A DNA stretch of 64,000 nt from Nocardia altamirensis NBRC 108246 (GCF_001612685.1 NZ_BDAY01000010.1:124001-188000), one strand, 5' to 3'. Positions 19,707 through 28,118 are shown, counted from the stretch's first letter. Program-made: numbers and translations. The notes: a model not told the origin generated them from the sequence alone.

Positions 19707-21221
19707 GTGGCGCTGACAATGTCCGTCGCACTCACGGCACTCAGTCTGCTGGGGTTCATCGCTCTCACGGCAGGCACCGCCCTCTTCGTCGCCGCCGAAT
19801 TCTCGCTCACCGCGCTGGAACGCAGCACCGTCGAATCGCATGCGCGCAACGGTGACGTCCGCGCACGGATGGTGCGCCAAGCCCATCGCACGCTTTCCTT
19901 CCAGCTCTCCGGCGCCCAGCTCGGCATCACCATCACCACGCTGATCACCGGTTACATCGCCGAGCCGGTGCTTGCTCGACTGCTGGATCCGCTGTTCACC
20001 GGCATCGGCCTGAGCGACGGTGCGGCACAGGGCATCTCACTGGTATTGGCGCTGGTGCTGGCCACCTCGCTTTCGATGATCTACGGCGAGCTGGTGCCCA
20101 AGAACATCGCGATCTCCAAGCCGCTGGCCACCGCGCGCATCACCGCGACGCCGATGGTCGGCTTCTCGGTGGTGTTCAAATGGCTGATCCATTTCCTGAA
20201 CAACACCGCCAACTGGGTGGTCCGCAGGCTCGGTGTCGAACCGGCCGAGGAGCTGCGCTCGGCGCGCTCGCCGCAGGAACTCGGGTCGCTGGTGCGCACC
20301 TCGGCCCTGCGCGGCGCCCTCGACCAGCGCACCGCCCTGGTGATCGACCGGTCGCTGCAGTTCGGTGAGCGCAGCGCCGAGGAACTGATGACGCCGCGGG
20401 TGAAAATCGAATCGCTGGACAAACTCGACACCATCGCCGACCTCATCGACGCCGCCCGGCGCACCGGGTTCTCCCGCTTCCCGGTGATCGACGGCGACCT
20501 CGACAACACCCTCGGCGTGGTGCACATCAAGCAGGCGTTCACCCATCCGGTGAACGTGCGTCGCACCATTCCGCTGCAGATGCTGGCTCGCCCGGTGCCG
20601 ATCGTGCCTGCCAGCCTCGACGGTGACGAGGTGCTCGAACGCATCCGCGCCGACGGCATGCAGGTCGCGCTCGTCGTCGACGAGTACGGCGGCACGGCGG
20701 GCATCGTCACGATGGAGGACATCATCGAGGAGATCCTCGGCGATGTCCGCGACGAGCACGACGAGGAAGAACTCGATGTGCGCCGGGTGCCCGACGGCTG
20801 GGATTGTTCCGGGCTGCTTCGCATCGACGAGGTGTCGCGGGCGACCGGCTACGACGCGCCCGAAGGCGAGTACGAGACGCTCGGCGGGCTGGTGCTCACC
20901 CGGCTCGGCCGCATCCCGGACGCCGGCGACGAGGTGCTGTTGCCGAATCCCCGCTCCCAGCAATGGTCGTCGACCGACTCGCCGGAGGACGGCGGCTGGA
21001 TCGCCAGGGTCGAACGGATGGACGGGCGCCGGATCGACCGGGTTCGGCTGATCCCGGTCGCCGCGGACGATCTCGCGCTCCGCAAACACCACCCCGACCA
21101 GCAGGTCGAACCTCCGCCGGCGCCCGACAGGGAGGCGCTGTCCGAACAGCTGACGCGCCCCAAGGACCAGGCGTTGACCGGACACGGCGCACTGCCCGCA
21201 CAGGAGCACAGTCATGGGTGA
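19707..21221 (+). CDS. CNNM/CorC-family (hemolysin C-like) membrane protein 1
   Basis: A 504-residue protein with an N-terminal DUF21/CNNM membrane domain (helices near 5-30, 65-90, 100-125 and 135-165; GAQLGITITTLITGYIAEPV and YGELVPKNIAISKP), a CBS pair (about 215-340; FSRFPVIDGDLDNTLGVVHI) and a CorC/HlyC C-terminal domain (EEILGDVRDEHDEEE). CNNM proteins are magnesium/cobalt transporters or regulators of them. GTG 19707 is used; ATG 19719 is possible. It overlaps the next paralogue by 8 bp. The pair matches Rv1842c/Rv1841c. Confidence 0.92.
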   Translation: MALTMSVALTALSLLGFIALTAGTALFVAAEFSLTALERSTVESHARNGDVRARMVRQAHRTLSFQLSGAQLGITITTLITGYIAEPVLARLLDPLFTGIGLSDGAAQGISLVLALVLATSLSMIYGELVPKNIAISKPLATARITATPMVGFSVVFKWLIHFLNNTANWVVRRLGVEPAEELRSARSPQELGSLVRTSALRGALDQRTALVIDRSLQFGERSAEELMTPRVKIESLDKLDTIADLIDAARRTGFSRFPVIDGDLDNTLGVVHIKQAFTHPVNVRRTIPLQMLARPVPIVPASLDGDEVLERIRADGMQVALVVDEYGGTAGIVTMEDIIEEILGDVRDEHDEEELDVRRVPDGWDCSGLLRIDEVSRATGYDAPEGEYETLGGLVLTRLGRIPDAGDEVLLPNPRSQQWSSTDSPEDGGWIARVERMDGRRIDRVRLIPVAADDLALRKHHPDQQVEPPPAPDREALSEQLTRPKDQALTGHGALPAQEHSHG

Positions 21222-22278
21222 TCTGTTCGCAGTGCTGCTCACCGTGGTGCTGCTCGCGGGCAACGCCTTCTTCGTCGCCGCCGAGTTCGCGTTGATCTCG
21301 GCGCGCCGCGACCGGCTCGAAGCGCTGGCCGCGCAGGGAAAGCGCAACGCCAACACCGTGATTCGGGCGGGTGAGAACCTGTCGATCATGCTGGCGGCGG
21401 CGCAGCTCGGCATCACCATCTGCTCGATCCTGCTCGGTCGTGTCGGCGAGCCCGCCGTCGCGCACCTGCTCGAGGGCCCGTTCGACTTCCTCGGCCTGCC
21501 CGAACAGCTGCTGCATCCGGTCGCGTTCGCCGTGGCGCTGGCCATCGTGGTGGTCCTGCACATCCTGTTCGGCGAGATGATCCCGAAGAACATCGCGCTG
21601 GCCGGACCGGAACGCAGTGCGCTGCTGTTGGTTCCGGTGCACCTGATGTGGTTGCGGTTGGCGCGTCCGCTCATCGCGATTTACAACCTGGCGGCGAACC
21701 TGTCGTTGCGGTTGATCCGGATCGAGCCGAAGGACGAGCTGGACGCCACCGTCTCCTCGGTGGAACTCGCCGAGATGATCGGTGAGTCGCGCTCGGAGGG
21801 GCTGCTCGACGAGGAGGAGCATCGCAGGCTCACCCAGGCGCTCGGCACCAGCGAACGGGTCGTTGCCGATGTGCTGGTGCCGTTGGAAACGACGCGGACG
21901 GTTCCGTTGCGCGGCAACGGAACCACGCTCGGCGATATCGAAACCGCCGTCGCCGAAACCGGATTCTCCCGCTATCCGGTCCGGGCCACCGACGGCTCGC
22001 TGGTCGGGTACCTGCACGTGAAGGACGTGCTGGACAAGGTGGCCGACGAGACCGCCGGTCCGGCAACGCCCATCCCGCGCACCGATATTCGGCCACTGCC
22101 GACGGTGAGCATGCACACCACCCTGTACGAGGCGCTGGCCAGGCTGCGCCGCACCAACAGTCACCTGGGCCGGGTGGTCGACACTCGCGGCAACACCACG
22201 GGCATTGTCGCGCTCGAGGATCTGGTGGAAGAGTTCGTCGGCACCGTCCGCGACGGGACGCACCGGATCATCGAATGA
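21214..22278 (+). CDS. CNNM/CorC-family membrane protein 2
   Basis: A 354-residue paralogue of the preceding protein: DUF21 membrane domain (LAAAQLGITICSILLGRVGE, FGEMIPKNIALAGPER), then a CBS pair (FSRYPVRATDGSLVGYLHVK and VALEDLVEEFVGTV). The CorC C-terminal domain of the first protein is missing, so the two probably form a heteromer with one regulatory tail. Its stop overlaps, as ATGA, the start of a short connector ORF that in turn overlaps the next gene. Confidence 0.9.
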   Translation: MGDLFAVLLTVVLLAGNAFFVAAEFALISARRDRLEALAAQGKRNANTVIRAGENLSIMLAAAQLGITICSILLGRVGEPAVAHLLEGPFDFLGLPEQLLHPVAFAVALAIVVVLHILFGEMIPKNIALAGPERSALLLVPVHLMWLRLARPLIAIYNLAANLSLRLIRIEPKDELDATVSSVELAEMIGESRSEGLLDEEEHRRLTQALGTSERVVADVLVPLETTRTVPLRGNGTTLGDIETAVAETGFSRYPVRATDGSLVGYLHVKDVLDKVADETAGPATPIPRTDIRPLPTVSMHTTLYEALARLRRTNSHLGRVVDTRGNTTGIVALEDLVEEFVGTVRDGTHRIIE

Positions 22279-22337
22279 GCGTGTGGCAGTGCGCTTCGCG
22301 CATGACGGAGTCGAGCGCCGACGAGGCGCAGTCATGA
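22275..22337 (+). repeat. Connector mini-ORF, repeat copy 1
   Basis: A 20-codon frame reading MSVWQCASRMTESSADEAQS. Its ATG overlaps the stop of the CNNM gene (ATGA at 22275) and its stop overlaps the start of the glycosylase gene (ATGA at 22334). About 50 bp are nearly identical to the minus-strand element at 56403-56483, with about seven differences. It bridges two genes so that ribosomes could pass from one to the next. Confidence 0.72.
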
Positions 22338-23218
22338 GCGACGTGTTGGTGCTCGCGGAGGAGCAGTGGCGGGAGCGGGCCGCAGCGCATGTGGTCCGGC
22401 TCGATGAGCTCGTCGGCCCGTACCTGGAGCGGCGGGCTGCGGGTTCGTCGCATCCGGTGATCGACTTCCTGTTCACCTACTACGGGCACAAACCCGCCCA
22501 GTTGCGGCGCTGGCACCCGGGTTTCGGCGTCGCGCTGGCCGGTGCCGCCGAATACGACGGCGCGCGTGGCTATCACCGGCGGCCGGAAGGATGCACGGCC
22601 GACCCCGCCTATCTGGCGCGGCGGCGCGACACCATCGAGTTCATCGCGAACCTGCTGCGCGCCACCGCGACCCGGCCCGCGCAGCTGTCGTGCTTCGGGC
22701 TGCACGAGTGGGCCATGGTGTACCGCACCGACGAGGTCAGGCACCAACAGGTGCCCCTGCGGCTCGGACGCTCGGGCACCGACGCCGTCGTCGAGTCGAT
22801 GTCGCTGCGCTGCACCCACTTCGACGCCTACCGTTTCTTCACCCCTGACGCCGTCGGCCGCAACGTCGAGCCGCTCACCCGCGCCGATCAGGTTCAGCGG
22901 GAACAGCCGGGCTGCCTGCACGCCAACATGGACCTCTACAAGTGGGGCTTCAAACTGGTCCCCCTCGTCGCGTCCGATCTGATCCTCGACTGTTTCGAGC
23001 TGGCCTGCGCCGCCCGCGAACTCGACATGCGCGCGAGCCCCTACGACCTGTCCGACTACGGATACGAGCCGGTGCGGATCGAAACCGCCGCCGGTCGCGC
23101 GGAATACGTGCGGGCCCAGGCCGCGCTGGCCGAGCGGTCGGCCGTGCTGCGGCACGTGTTGCTCGATGTCTGCGACGACCTCCTCGCCGCCGACGTCGCA
23201 GCGTCGACCATCGCCTAA
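22334..23218 (+). CDS. 3-methyladenine DNA glycosylase-like protein
   Basis: A 294-residue protein of an actinobacterial family usually annotated as 3-methyladenine DNA glycosylase. Recognisable parts are VIDFLFTYYGHKPAQLRRWHPG near residue 40, LSCFGLHEWAMVYRTDEVRH near residue 120 and HANMDLYKWGFKLVPLVASD near residue 205. I see no helix-hairpin-helix or other glycosylase signature, so the enzymatic label is inherited and uncertain. ATG 22334 overlaps the connector mini-ORF. Likely the last gene of the CNNM operon. Confidence 0.62.
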   Translation: MSDVLVLAEEQWRERAAAHVVRLDELVGPYLERRAAGSSHPVIDFLFTYYGHKPAQLRRWHPGFGVALAGAAEYDGARGYHRRPEGCTADPAYLARRRDTIEFIANLLRATATRPAQLSCFGLHEWAMVYRTDEVRHQQVPLRLGRSGTDAVVESMSLRCTHFDAYRFFTPDAVGRNVEPLTRADQVQREQPGCLHANMDLYKWGFKLVPLVASDLILDCFELACAARELDMRASPYDLSDYGYEPVRIETAAGRAEYVRAQAALAERSAVLRHVLLDVCDDLLAADVAASTIA

Positions 23219-23354
23219 AGCAACACCACCGTCATTTTCGCCGAAACCACCCGCGCAAGTTAATGGTTGTTACTACTATTCAGTCAGTTCTTTGCTGTCC
23301 CAGTCAGTAAGGAATGACGGATCATTAACTTGATGAAGGTTGGGGAACCCGAGG

Positions 23355-24929
23355 ATGCGCTCACTGTCGAGCTTGCGCCGCGCCAAACCATTGGCCCTGG
23401 TCACTGTCGGTCTCGTCGCCGCGCTGCTGCTACCGAGCAGTGCGTCCGCCGACCTACAGTCCGATATCCAGCAGTCCGTCCGCGAGTTCCTCGATGTGGG
23501 CCGAACCGCCGTCCCCCGGGCAGACTGCGGGCCGGGATCGGCGCCGGAGAACGGCATGCAAGGCGATGTCACCGCCGCCGACCGGGACAGTGGACGCAGC
23601 ACCCAGGGCTACCGCTGCAATATGTCGTTCGTCGGCGGCTTCGCCGGGCGCGGTGCAGGCATCACCTCGACCAGCTTCGAGCATTGCGCCTATATGGGCT
23701 CGTTCTTCCCCGGTGATCTGATCAGCGAGGGACGCGGCGTGCAGGTGCTCGACGTGTCCGACCCGGCGAACCCACGACCCACCGCGACACTGAGCGAACC
23801 GGCGATGCTGGCAGGCACGTGGGAAAGCTTGAAGGTCAACACCGCCCGCAAACTGCTGGTCGGGACCGGCGTCCCGGTCGGCACCGGCGTCGGGTACCTG
23901 TCGGTCTACGACATCTCCGACTGTGCGCATCCACGCCTGCTCAATCCGGGGCCAGGCACGAATATGCTGATGCCGCTGCCGATCACGACACACGAGGGCG
24001 GTTTCTCACCCGACGGCAACACCTACTGGGCCTCGGGTATCGCGCCCGGATTCGTCAGTGCGATAGACCTTTCCGATCCGGCGAACCCGCACGTGGTCTG
24101 GCAGGGACTGACCGGCATCGAGGCGCACGGGTTCGGGGTCAGCGCCGACGGCAACCGGATGTACATCTCGGCACTCGGCGGATTCACCGTGCTCGACATC
24201 AGCGCGGTACAGCGGCGCGACCCGAATCCGCAGGTGCACCACATCGGGCGGGTGTTCTGGACCGACGGGTGGGCGACCCAGCACAGCATCCCGGTCACCT
24301 ACGACGGCAAGCCGTACCTCTACACCGTCGACGAAGGCGGTTCCGGCGGTGTGAAACTGATCGACATCGCCAACGACAGCGCGCCCAAGGTGGCCGCGAA
24401 GATCAAGCTCGAGATCAACCTGCCGCAGAATCTCGACAGCAATATCGGTTCGTCCATGGGCGGTTCGGCGTTCGCGTACGAATCGCACTACTGTGCCGCC
24501 GATCGCCGGGACAACCCGACCGCACTCGCCTGCGGCTGGATCTCCTCCGGCATCAGGGTTTTCGATGTGCGCGACCCCTTCGATATTCGCGAGATCGCCT
24601 ACTACAACCCGCCGGCACGGACCGGGCAGAACCTGAGCCTGTGGAACTCGCCGCACGCGCTCGCCTCGATCATCGGTGTGCCGCTGATGAGTGCGCCGCC
24701 TGCGGCGCGTGCCGTGCTGGAAGGGCAGTTCAATCCGACGGATGCGCTGACCCCGCGGACCGGCAGGCTCGCCTTCGGAGACGTTTCCACGGACTGGTGC
24801 TTCTCCCCGCCGGAATGGCGCGGCTCGCAACTGTATGTCGCCTGCTCCGACAACGGGTTCATGGTGTTGCAGCTCGACAACGAGGTGTATTCGCCGCCCG
24901 CGGATCAAGAATCGATCGTCGGGTCGTAG
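23355..24929 (+). CDS. Secreted LVIVD-repeat (beta-propeller) protein
   Basis: A 524-residue exported protein. The signal peptide is RRAKPLALVTVGLVAALLLP ending at ASA before residue ~34. The mature protein carries LVIVD-type repeats (VQVLDVSDPANPRPTATL, LSVYDISDCAHPRLLNP, VSAIDLSDPANPHVVWQ, VKLIDIANDSAP, IRVFDVRDPFDIREIAYYNP) expected to build a beta-propeller outside the membrane. Several cysteines (EHCAYMG, HYCAADRR, LACGWIS, DWCFSPP) suggest disulfides. ATG 23355 follows GGGGAACCC; a TTG at 23340 is less likely. A DUF305 gene follows 2 bp later. Confidence 0.85.
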   Translation: MRSLSSLRRAKPLALVTVGLVAALLLPSSASADLQSDIQQSVREFLDVGRTAVPRADCGPGSAPENGMQGDVTAADRDSGRSTQGYRCNMSFVGGFAGRGAGITSTSFEHCAYMGSFFPGDLISEGRGVQVLDVSDPANPRPTATLSEPAMLAGTWESLKVNTARKLLVGTGVPVGTGVGYLSVYDISDCAHPRLLNPGPGTNMLMPLPITTHEGGFSPDGNTYWASGIAPGFVSAIDLSDPANPHVVWQGLTGIEAHGFGVSADGNRMYISALGGFTVLDISAVQRRDPNPQVHHIGRVFWTDGWATQHSIPVTYDGKPYLYTVDEGGSGGVKLIDIANDSAPKVAAKIKLEINLPQNLDSNIGSSMGGSAFAYESHYCAADRRDNPTALACGWISSGIRVFDVRDPFDIREIAYYNPPARTGQNLSLWNSPHALASIIGVPLMSAPPAARAVLEGQFNPTDALTPRTGRLAFGDVSTDWCFSPPEWRGSQLYVACSDNGFMVLQLDNEVYSPPADQESIVGS

Positions 24930-24931
24930 CG

Positions 24932-25603
24932 ATGACGCAGCTTTCGGCGCTGCCGCGCTGGCTCCGTGGTGCCGCGTTCGCGTCGCTCGCCTTCGCGCTC
25001 CTGGTGTTGGGAGCCGCGCTGCGCCCGCTGGTGTTTCCGGAAACACACACGGCCACACCGGTTCTCAGCGCAGTAGAGATCGGTTTCGTGCAGGACATGA
25101 CGGCGCATCACCAACAGGCGCTGATCATGGTGCAGCGCCTCGACCCCGGCGTCGATCCCGGCGTGCTCCAGCTCACCCGTCAGCTCGACGCGACCCAGCG
25201 CCTCGAGATCGGCACCATGCTCGGTTGGTTGCGACTGGCAAACGCGTCGCCGATGGCCAGCCGACCGATGGCCTGGATGCATGCCGATGTGGTTGCCGCA
25301 CACCAGCATTCGGCCCCTCAGGTCACGCCATCGGAGCCGCCGGGCGCACCCATGGCTGGGATGGCGACAACGGCCGAACTCGACGCATTGGCCGCCGCAC
25401 GCGGCCGCGACGCCGAGATCCTGTTCCTGCAGTTGATGTTTCGCCACCACCGCGGGGGCATCACGATGGCACAGGCCGCCGACCAGCTGCTGCCCGCCGG
25501 ACCGGTGAAAGAAGCGGCGCGGTCGATGATCCACGGACAAGGGCAAGAAGCCGGGCTCATGGGCGTGCTGTTGGCCCAGCGTGGCGCCGCACCCCTGCCC
25601 TGA
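24932..25603 (+). CDS. DUF305-domain exported protein
   Basis: A 223-residue protein with one N-terminal membrane helix (AAFASLAFALLVLGAALRPL) and a DUF305 domain. The two diagnostic His/Met motifs are present: FVQDMTAHHQQALIMVQ and FLQLMFRHHRGGITMAQ. DUF305 is a ferritin-like helical fold often linked to copper or other metal resistance; the His- and Met-rich segment between (MAWMHADVVAAHQHSAP, PMAGMA) could bind metal. Coupled to the LVIVD gene (2-bp gap), a pairing seen in many actinobacteria. Confidence 0.88.
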   Translation: MTQLSALPRWLRGAAFASLAFALLVLGAALRPLVFPETHTATPVLSAVEIGFVQDMTAHHQQALIMVQRLDPGVDPGVLQLTRQLDATQRLEIGTMLGWLRLANASPMASRPMAWMHADVVAAHQHSAPQVTPSEPPGAPMAGMATTAELDALAAARGRDAEILFLQLMFRHHRGGITMAQAADQLLPAGPVKEAARSMIHGQGQEAGLMGVLLAQRGAAPLP

Positions 25604-25615
25604 CCCGCCGCCCAC

Positions 25616-25768
25616 GTGTGGACTGCCGGCTACGCCGACCGAGTCCCCTCCGGGCGCGTCGGCGAGGTCGCCGACATGGTCCCCTGGATCACCCGGCTCG
25701 CCGTACCGGCCAGCTCCTGGATCACCGACGAAAACATCGTCATCGACAGCGGTCGGCTCGCCGCGTAA
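25616..25768 (+). pseudogene. C-terminal remnant of a short-chain dehydrogenase
   Basis: About 50 codons ending at TAA 25766 read GRVGEVADMVPWITRLAVPA followed by SSWITDENIVIDSGRLAA. This is the standard SDR ending (gly-arg-val-gly, then the ser-ser-trp-ile-thr segment, then a val-asp-gly-gly-like end), with the Rossmann domain and catalytic residues missing. No ribosome site precedes it. It is probably debris of a lost gene. Confidence 0.72.
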
Positions 25769-25777
25769 TCCCTTGCG

Positions 25778-25809
25778 GATACGAGGCCTATGCCGAAAGG
25801 CCCCGTATC
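25778..25809. terminator. Hairpin after the SDR remnant
   Basis: GATACGAGGCC pairs with GGCCCCGTATC (one mismatch) around a 10-base loop. It may end transcription from the LVIVD/DUF305 operon or be left from the lost dehydrogenase gene. Confidence 0.5.
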
Positions 25810-26004
25810 GTCCGAGCCCGCTGTTTACGGAACTAGATCACGGCCTCTGCGCACCGGACTAGATCAGATCCGCTGCCCAAGCCCTCTGGATCCACCCCAA
25901 GTCAACGTGACCATTCCAACGAGGAACGTTCCAATACAATACGTTCCACCAGCAGCGATAGCCTCTCCACATGAATGTCGGTGGGCCCGTGTACGGTTCG
26001 CCGC

Positions 26005-26847
26005 ATGCCCTCGAACCTCCACGAGATCATCATCGAACTAGTACGGCGCAGACCAGAATTGATCGCTGAGCTATTGACCTCCGTCCTGGGCATGTCGCTA
26101 CCCGAGCATGATGGTGCCCGACTAGATTCCACCGACCTCCCCGATATCGAGCCAACCGAATACCGCGCCGATGCGGTCGTCACCCTGACCGCCGCCACCA
26201 AGCCAGTGTTGAGCGTCGTCGTCGAGGTCCAACTCCAGCCCGACAAAGACAAAATCTGGAGCTGGCCGGTCTACCTGACAACCCTCCGCGCCCGCCTACG
26301 GTGCCTGGTGTTGCTCGTCGTCGTTTGCCCGAACCAACGCGCCGCTACCTCTTGCCGACACCCCATCACAGTCGCCCCAGGCTTCGTCCTGACACCGGTA
26401 GTCTTGAGCCCGAACGATGTCCCGATGGTCACCGACCCCGACGTTGCCGCCGCCCATCCCGCCTTGGCGGTGCTTTCGGCTATCGCGCACCGGCATTCCA
26501 CCGAACGCGATGCGATACTCAAGGCGCTCGCCGATACCGCACCGCCCACGGAAACCACCCAAAAATACATCGACATGCTCCTGGGCGCGCTCCCCAGGGT
26601 TGCTGGCCAATACTTCTTGAGGATGCTGATGATGACTGACAACGCGCCGTACTTCAGCGACCAGTTCCGCAAGCCGTACTTCGAGGGGAAAGCCGACTCA
26701 TTGCTGGGTCTCATCGCGGCGAAACACCTGGAGGTGTCCGCCGAGGTACGAGCGAAGGTCACCAGCTGCACTGACGCCGCTCAGCTCGACCGATGGATGC
26801 AACGTTTGCTCACCGCAACGACCGTTCAGGAAATCTTCGCTCCATAG
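26005..26847 (+). CDS. Rpn-like PD-(D/E)XK nuclease-family protein
   Basis: A 280-residue protein of a family common in Streptomyces and Nocardia, related to Rpn/transposase-associated nucleases. The nuclease core is visible as TEYRADAVVTL (Asp) and LSVVVEVQLQPD (Glu-x-Gln), followed by the conserved WSWPVYLTTLRARLRCLVLL. The C-terminal end (ARAKVTSCTDAAQL-like EVRAKVTSCTDAAQLDRWM, then ATTVQEIF) is also characteristic. ATG 26005 gives the family start MPSNLHEIIIELVRRRPEL. Codon use is less GC-biased than neighbours, which fits mobile ancestry. Function is unproven. Confidence 0.72.
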   Translation: MPSNLHEIIIELVRRRPELIAELLTSVLGMSLPEHDGARLDSTDLPDIEPTEYRADAVVTLTAATKPVLSVVVEVQLQPDKDKIWSWPVYLTTLRARLRCLVLLVVVCPNQRAATSCRHPITVAPGFVLTPVVLSPNDVPMVTDPDVAAAHPALAVLSAIAHRHSTERDAILKALADTAPPTETTQKYIDMLLGALPRVAGQYFLRMLMMTDNAPYFSDQFRKPYFEGKADSLLGLIAAKHLEVSAEVRAKVTSCTDAAQLDRWMQRLLTATTVQEIFAP

Positions 26848-26865
26848 CCAGCAGTCGCGTGATCC

Positions 26866-26889
26866 GGAGTGTCCGCTTTCGGACACTCC
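26866..26889 (+). terminator. Terminator after the Rpn-like gene
   Basis: A perfect 10-bp stem (GGAGTGTCCG / CGGACACTCC) with a CTTT loop, 18 bp after the stop codon. Confidence 0.8.
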
Positions 26890-26939
26890 CATTCCCGGGG
26901 GCGCTCACGCGACCGAGTGGGGTCGAAAAATGTTGCGGT

Positions 26940-27554
26940 TCAGGATTCTTCGGTGAAGCGGTACCAGTGGGGTTGGAAGCGTTCGTAGGTGGTGGGTGGA
27001 GTGGTGGCGGGGGGTGGGGCGGCGTCGGGGAAGTAGGCGAAGCCGGTGGTGTGGGAGTCTTCGGCTTGGGTGTAGAAGTGGCAGCCGCCGTCGCGGCGGG
27101 TGACGAAGGTGATGGTGTAGACGCCGAGGCGGGTGCGCTGGCCGGGGTTGGCGCAGTCGGTGGCTTGGTCTTCGAGGATGCCGCGGGAGAGCTGCCAGCC
27201 GGTTTCTTCGGGGACGTCGAACCAGACGAGGGCGCCGAAGACGATGAGGAGAATGGGGGTGGTGAGGCCGTGGAAGATGGCCCGATAGCGGAAGAGACCG
27301 AGCAGTCCGAAAAGGAGCGCTATCGTGCCGACCACGCCGATGGCCAGCCAGAGGACGACCTTGGTGGGAAAGGTGCCTTCGGCCGCGAGTTGCCAGAACA
27401 GCGCTAGCCCGCAGAGCCCGAGCACCGCTGTCAGCAAACTCATCCAGAGCACGAACCAACCTGGGCTACGGCGCGCAGAACCGGCGGTTTTCACTCGATC
27501 AAGATACGGGTGCGCGGGCCGACCTGGCAGCGAAATCCCCAGCCCAGTAGCCAT
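26940..27554 (-). CDS. Hypothetical membrane protein
   Basis: A 204-residue protein with three membrane helices (WFVLWMSLLTAVLGLCGLAL, VVLWLAIGVVGTIALLFGLL, HGLTTPILLIVFGALVWF) and a C-terminal extracytoplasmic domain containing two cysteines (TDCANPG, GGCHFYT) and a Pro/Thr-rich end. The complementary strand has an open frame rich in Gly/Val/Glu, but that is an artefact of the Thr/Pro/His-rich codons here. No family is recognised. A GTG about 20 codons in is an alternative start. Confidence 0.6.
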   Translation of the reverse strand: MATGLGISLPGRPAHPYLDRVKTAGSARRSPGWFVLWMSLLTAVLGLCGLALFWQLAAEGTFPTKVVLWLAIGVVGTIALLFGLLGLFRYRAIFHGLTTPILLIVFGALVWFDVPEETGWQLSRGILEDQATDCANPGQRTRLGVYTITFVTRRDGGCHFYTQAEDSHTTGFAYFPDAAPPPATTPPTTYERFQPHWYRFTEES

Positions 27555-27600
27555 CGAGACGCACCACCGTGCGAAAAAGGCGACAACCCCGGCGAATACA

Positions 27601-27633
27601 CGAATGCCCCGGCCGAAAGGGCCAGGGCATTCG
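27601..27633 (-). terminator. Terminator of the 33-codon gene
   Basis: CGAATGCCC pairs with GGGCATTCG, with an inner GGCC/GGCC stem and a GAAA tetraloop. On the minus strand it lies 25 bp after the small ORF stop and is followed by T-rich sequence. Confidence 0.75.
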
Positions 27634-27657
27634 CACGACTAGCGGCTCACCGCGACA

Positions 27658-27759
27658 TCAGAGCGGCGGAAACCCGGACGAACCGGTTGCCATCCAATTC
27701 CAGAACATCGCCGCGCGATTAGCGAGCAACGCGACAATGTCGAGGACCGTGCTTCCCAT
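27658..27759 (-). CDS. 33-residue amphipathic small protein
   Basis: Reads MGSTVLDIVALLANRAAMFW and then NWMATGSSGFPPL. It has an excellent ribosome site (GAGGAAG, 5-6 bases before ATG 27759) and its own hairpin terminator 25 bp downstream, so it looks like a complete gene despite its size. The first ~22 residues form a hydrophobic or amphipathic helix with Trp residues at one end, followed by a Gly/Ser/Pro tail. Size and character recall cell-wall porin peptides of mycolic-acid bacteria, type I toxins, or membrane-complex subunits; none can be claimed. Confidence 0.6.
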   Translation of the reverse strand: MGSTVLDIVALLANRAAMFWNWMATGSSGFPPL

Positions 27760-28080
27760 AAATCTTCCTCACATCCGACAATCTTCCGTGCAGCGCCCAG
27801 AGTATCCGATCGTCACCCGACCTCCCCCGCGCGCGAACAACGACCACGGCGGCCCCCTACCAGACCGACCAGTTGTCATTGTCTTTGAACGCATTACCCG
27901 TGCGATCCGCGGATCCTCGGCGACCACCCCGATCGACATGGTCCGCGCTGGCAGCCTCGACGCGATACCACCGCCCAGCAGCCAGCATCTGCTTGATTGC
28001 AGAACATGTAAATTGCATACCTAGTGGAATTCTTCATCAATCAACCGACAGCAGGTCAGGTTCCTAGGTAGCGTCTCGGC
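27760..28080. other. Gene-free divergent region
   Basis: About 320 bp between the 33-codon gene and the roadblock gene. The AT content is locally higher than in the coding sequence around it, and no frame has both a ribosome site and protein-like composition. It should contain the two divergent promoters. Confidence 0.4.
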
Positions 28081-28108
28081 GCGCGAGAGTCTTCAAGACG
28101 CGCGAGAG
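28081..28108. promoter_or_regulatory. Direct repeat with central palindrome before the roadblock gene
   Basis: GCGCGAGAG occurs at 28081-28089 and 28100-28108, flanking the palindrome GTCTTCAAGAC (28089-28099). It ends 10 bp before the start codon, overlapping the leader and ribosome site, so it could act as an operator or an RNA structure that controls translation. Confidence 0.5.
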
Positions 28109-28118
28109 AGGAAACCCC

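Noticed and set aside
24006-25058. 350-codon minus-strand frame across the LVIVD and DUF305 genes
   Set aside because: Shadow of two well-recognised plus-strand genes.
25778-25809. Attachment site or transposon end near the SDR remnant
   Set aside because: The hairpin has terminator form; no matching partner repeat or target duplication was found nearby.
26793-27407. Plus-strand frame rich in Gly, Val and Glu over the membrane protein at 26940
   Set aside because: Low complexity with no ribosome site; the minus strand has three clear membrane helices.
28005-28027. TGCATACCTAG-containing word upstream of the roadblock gene, similar to the ArsR operator
   Set aside because: Only about 12 of 17 positions agree with either site and the best alignment breaks the core, so it is not claimed as an operator.
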